Origin: UBA1737 sp045653225
GTDB lineage: Bacteria > Bacillota_I > Bacilli_A > ML615J-28 > CAG-313
Reading direction: 5' to 3'
Assembly: GCA_045653225.1 (NCBI GenBank)
Contig: JAZOLP010000111.1
Location: forward strand, 1 to 7,798
Length of the DNA stretch: 7,798 bases
A model generated the notes under the pieces. It searched no databases. It saw nothing but the letters and a program-made list of their open reading frames with translations, and was not told where the DNA came from. Position numbers and translations under genes: made by a program. The first letter of the stretch is position 1. Each line of letters starts with the position of its first letter. This document shows positions 7,260 to 7,798 of this stretch, piece by piece.

Positions 7260-7271
7260 TTTTGTACAAAA
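7260..7271. repeat. 12-bp perfect palindrome before the lipoprotein ribosome binding site
   Basis: TTTTGTACAAAA reads the same on both strands and its last base overlaps the AGGAGG site. It lies just downstream of the weak TATAGT candidate. It could be an operator, but no regulator consensus was recognised and its low complexity makes chance plausible. Confidence 0.3.
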
Positions 7272-7276
7272 GGAGG
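7271..7276 (+). promoter_or_regulatory. Consensus ribosome binding site of the lipoprotein gene
   Basis: AGGAGG is a perfect anti-16S core, 6 nt before ATG 7283. It is the strongest ribosome binding site in the window and fixes the start of the incomplete last gene. Confidence 0.88.
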
Positions 7277-7282
7277 AAAAAA

Positions 7283-7798
7283 ATGAATAAAAATAATTTT
7301 TTAAAAATATTTATACTTTTTTTCATCTTATTATTAATTACATCTTGTGTTAAAAATAAAACTTATAATATTAATTATATTTCTTCATATGGGGATTTAT
7401 CTAATGTAATAAAAGAATATGATGGAACTTCTGATGTAGAGTTACCTTCATTATATGCCTTTGGGTATCAATTTTTAGGTTGGTATGATAATAGTGATTA
7501 TACTGGTAAAGTAATTACTAAAATTAATAAAGGTTCTTCAGGAGATAAGACATTCTACGCCAAATGGTCGGTAGTTTCGGTTCCACCAAATGATAATAAT
7601 AATGAACATAATTTTGATGGTAAATCAATGAACTTTGTTATTAAAGTTGAATCTGTTAAACAATCTGATCCATTTAATGCTGATTATATTGGTTTAAATA
7701 AAACATTTAAACAAGCCCATCAAAAAGATATTGAAGCTAAGTATAATATAAAAATTCAATATTCTGAATGGGAAAAAGATGCAGCTTGGGGCTATGAA
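7283..7798 (+). CDS. Lipoprotein with InlB-type B-repeat, probably fused to an ABC solute-binding domain (N-terminal part)
   Basis: The frame stays open for 172 codons to the window edge. Residues 1-22 form a lipoprotein signal: Lys near the N-terminus, an Ile/Leu/Phe core, and lipobox LITSC with C22 as the lipidated cysteine. The mature protein should be anchored outside the membrane. Residues about 28-95 resemble a Listeria-Bacteroides (InlB B-type) repeat, a beta-grasp module: note PSLYAFGYQFLGWYDN (55-70) and the ending GDKTFYAKW (87-95). A Pro/Asn/Asp-rich linker follows (about 96-114). From 116 a new domain begins with MNFVIKV, then DPFNADY and KYNIKIQYSEWE. This resembles the first strand and helix of extracellular solute-binding proteins (sugar or peptide ABC importers), but too little is present to be certain. 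The position downstream of sugar-phosphate genes fits sugar uptake only loosely. The substrate is unknown. Confidence 0.8.
   Translation, partial: MNKNNFLKIFILFFILLLITSCVKNKTYNINYISSYGDLSNVIKEYDGTSDVELPSLYAFGYQFLGWYDNSDYTGKVITKINKGSSGDKTFYAKWSVVSVPPNDNNNEHNFDGKSMNFVIKVESVKQSDPFNADYIGLNKTFKQAHQKDIEAKYNIKIQYSEWEKDAAWGYE

Noticed and set aside
7241..7282. Rho-independent terminator after pgi
   Set aside because: The only symmetry is the short palindrome TTTTGTACAAAA, which has no loop room and is followed by AGGAGG rather than a T-run.
1..7798. CRISPR array, tRNA, rRNA, insertion sequence or defence system
   Set aside because: No direct-repeat array, cloverleaf, transposase motif or long terminal inverted repeats were seen; the DNA is filled almost entirely by the genes listed.

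Overview
The window looks like ordinary chromosome from a low-GC Firmicutes/Bacilli-type bacterium, possibly an Erysipelotrichia, RF39 or Acholeplasma-related lineage. The evidence is base composition (roughly 30% GC by eye), the Bacillus-type DnaE, strong AGGAGG-like ribosome binding sites and all genes on one strand. Every tryptophan codon I read in the complete genes is TGG, and all five visible stops are TAA or TAG. Standard code 11 therefore fits better than the Mycoplasma-type code 4. The exact taxon cannot be fixed from sequence alone.

Layout, all on the + strand: (1) 3-176, the tail of an unidentified protein ending in one membrane helix and a lysine-rich cytoplasmic tip. (2) 177-266, an AT-rich intergenic region with a near-consensus sigma-A promoter (TTGAAA, 17 bp, TATAAT) overlapped by a palindrome. 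(3) 267-3311, dnaE, a short DNA polymerase III alpha subunit of the Firmicutes DnaE type. (4) 3324-4205, a ROK-family sugar kinase without the usual zinc site. (5) 4208-5902, a PgcA-like phosphoglucomutase/phosphomannomutase. (6) 5915-7240, glucose-6-phosphate isomerase. (7) 7283 to the window end, the N-terminal part of a lipoprotein with an InlB-type B-repeat, followed by what looks like the start of an ABC-transporter solute-binding domain.

Genes 3 to 6 are separated by only 12, 2 and 12 bp, each with its own ribosome binding site and no visible terminator between them. They are probably one transcription unit read from the promoter at 207-235. Functionally, the kinase would make sugar 6-phosphate, the isomerase would send glucose-6-P to fructose-6-P for glycolysis, and the mutase would connect glucose-6-P to glucose-1-P for glycogen or UDP-glucose use. 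A replicative polymerase gene leading a hexose-phosphate operon is the most notable feature of the layout. The lipoprotein may be a sugar or peptide capture protein, but its substrate cannot be told.

I found no new defence system, mobile element, CRISPR array, tRNA or rRNA. Most of the window is recognisable housekeeping. The items worth a second look are the dnaE-glycolysis linkage, the divergent features of DnaE and the ROK kinase, the B-repeat/binding-protein fusion and the palindrome over the promoter.
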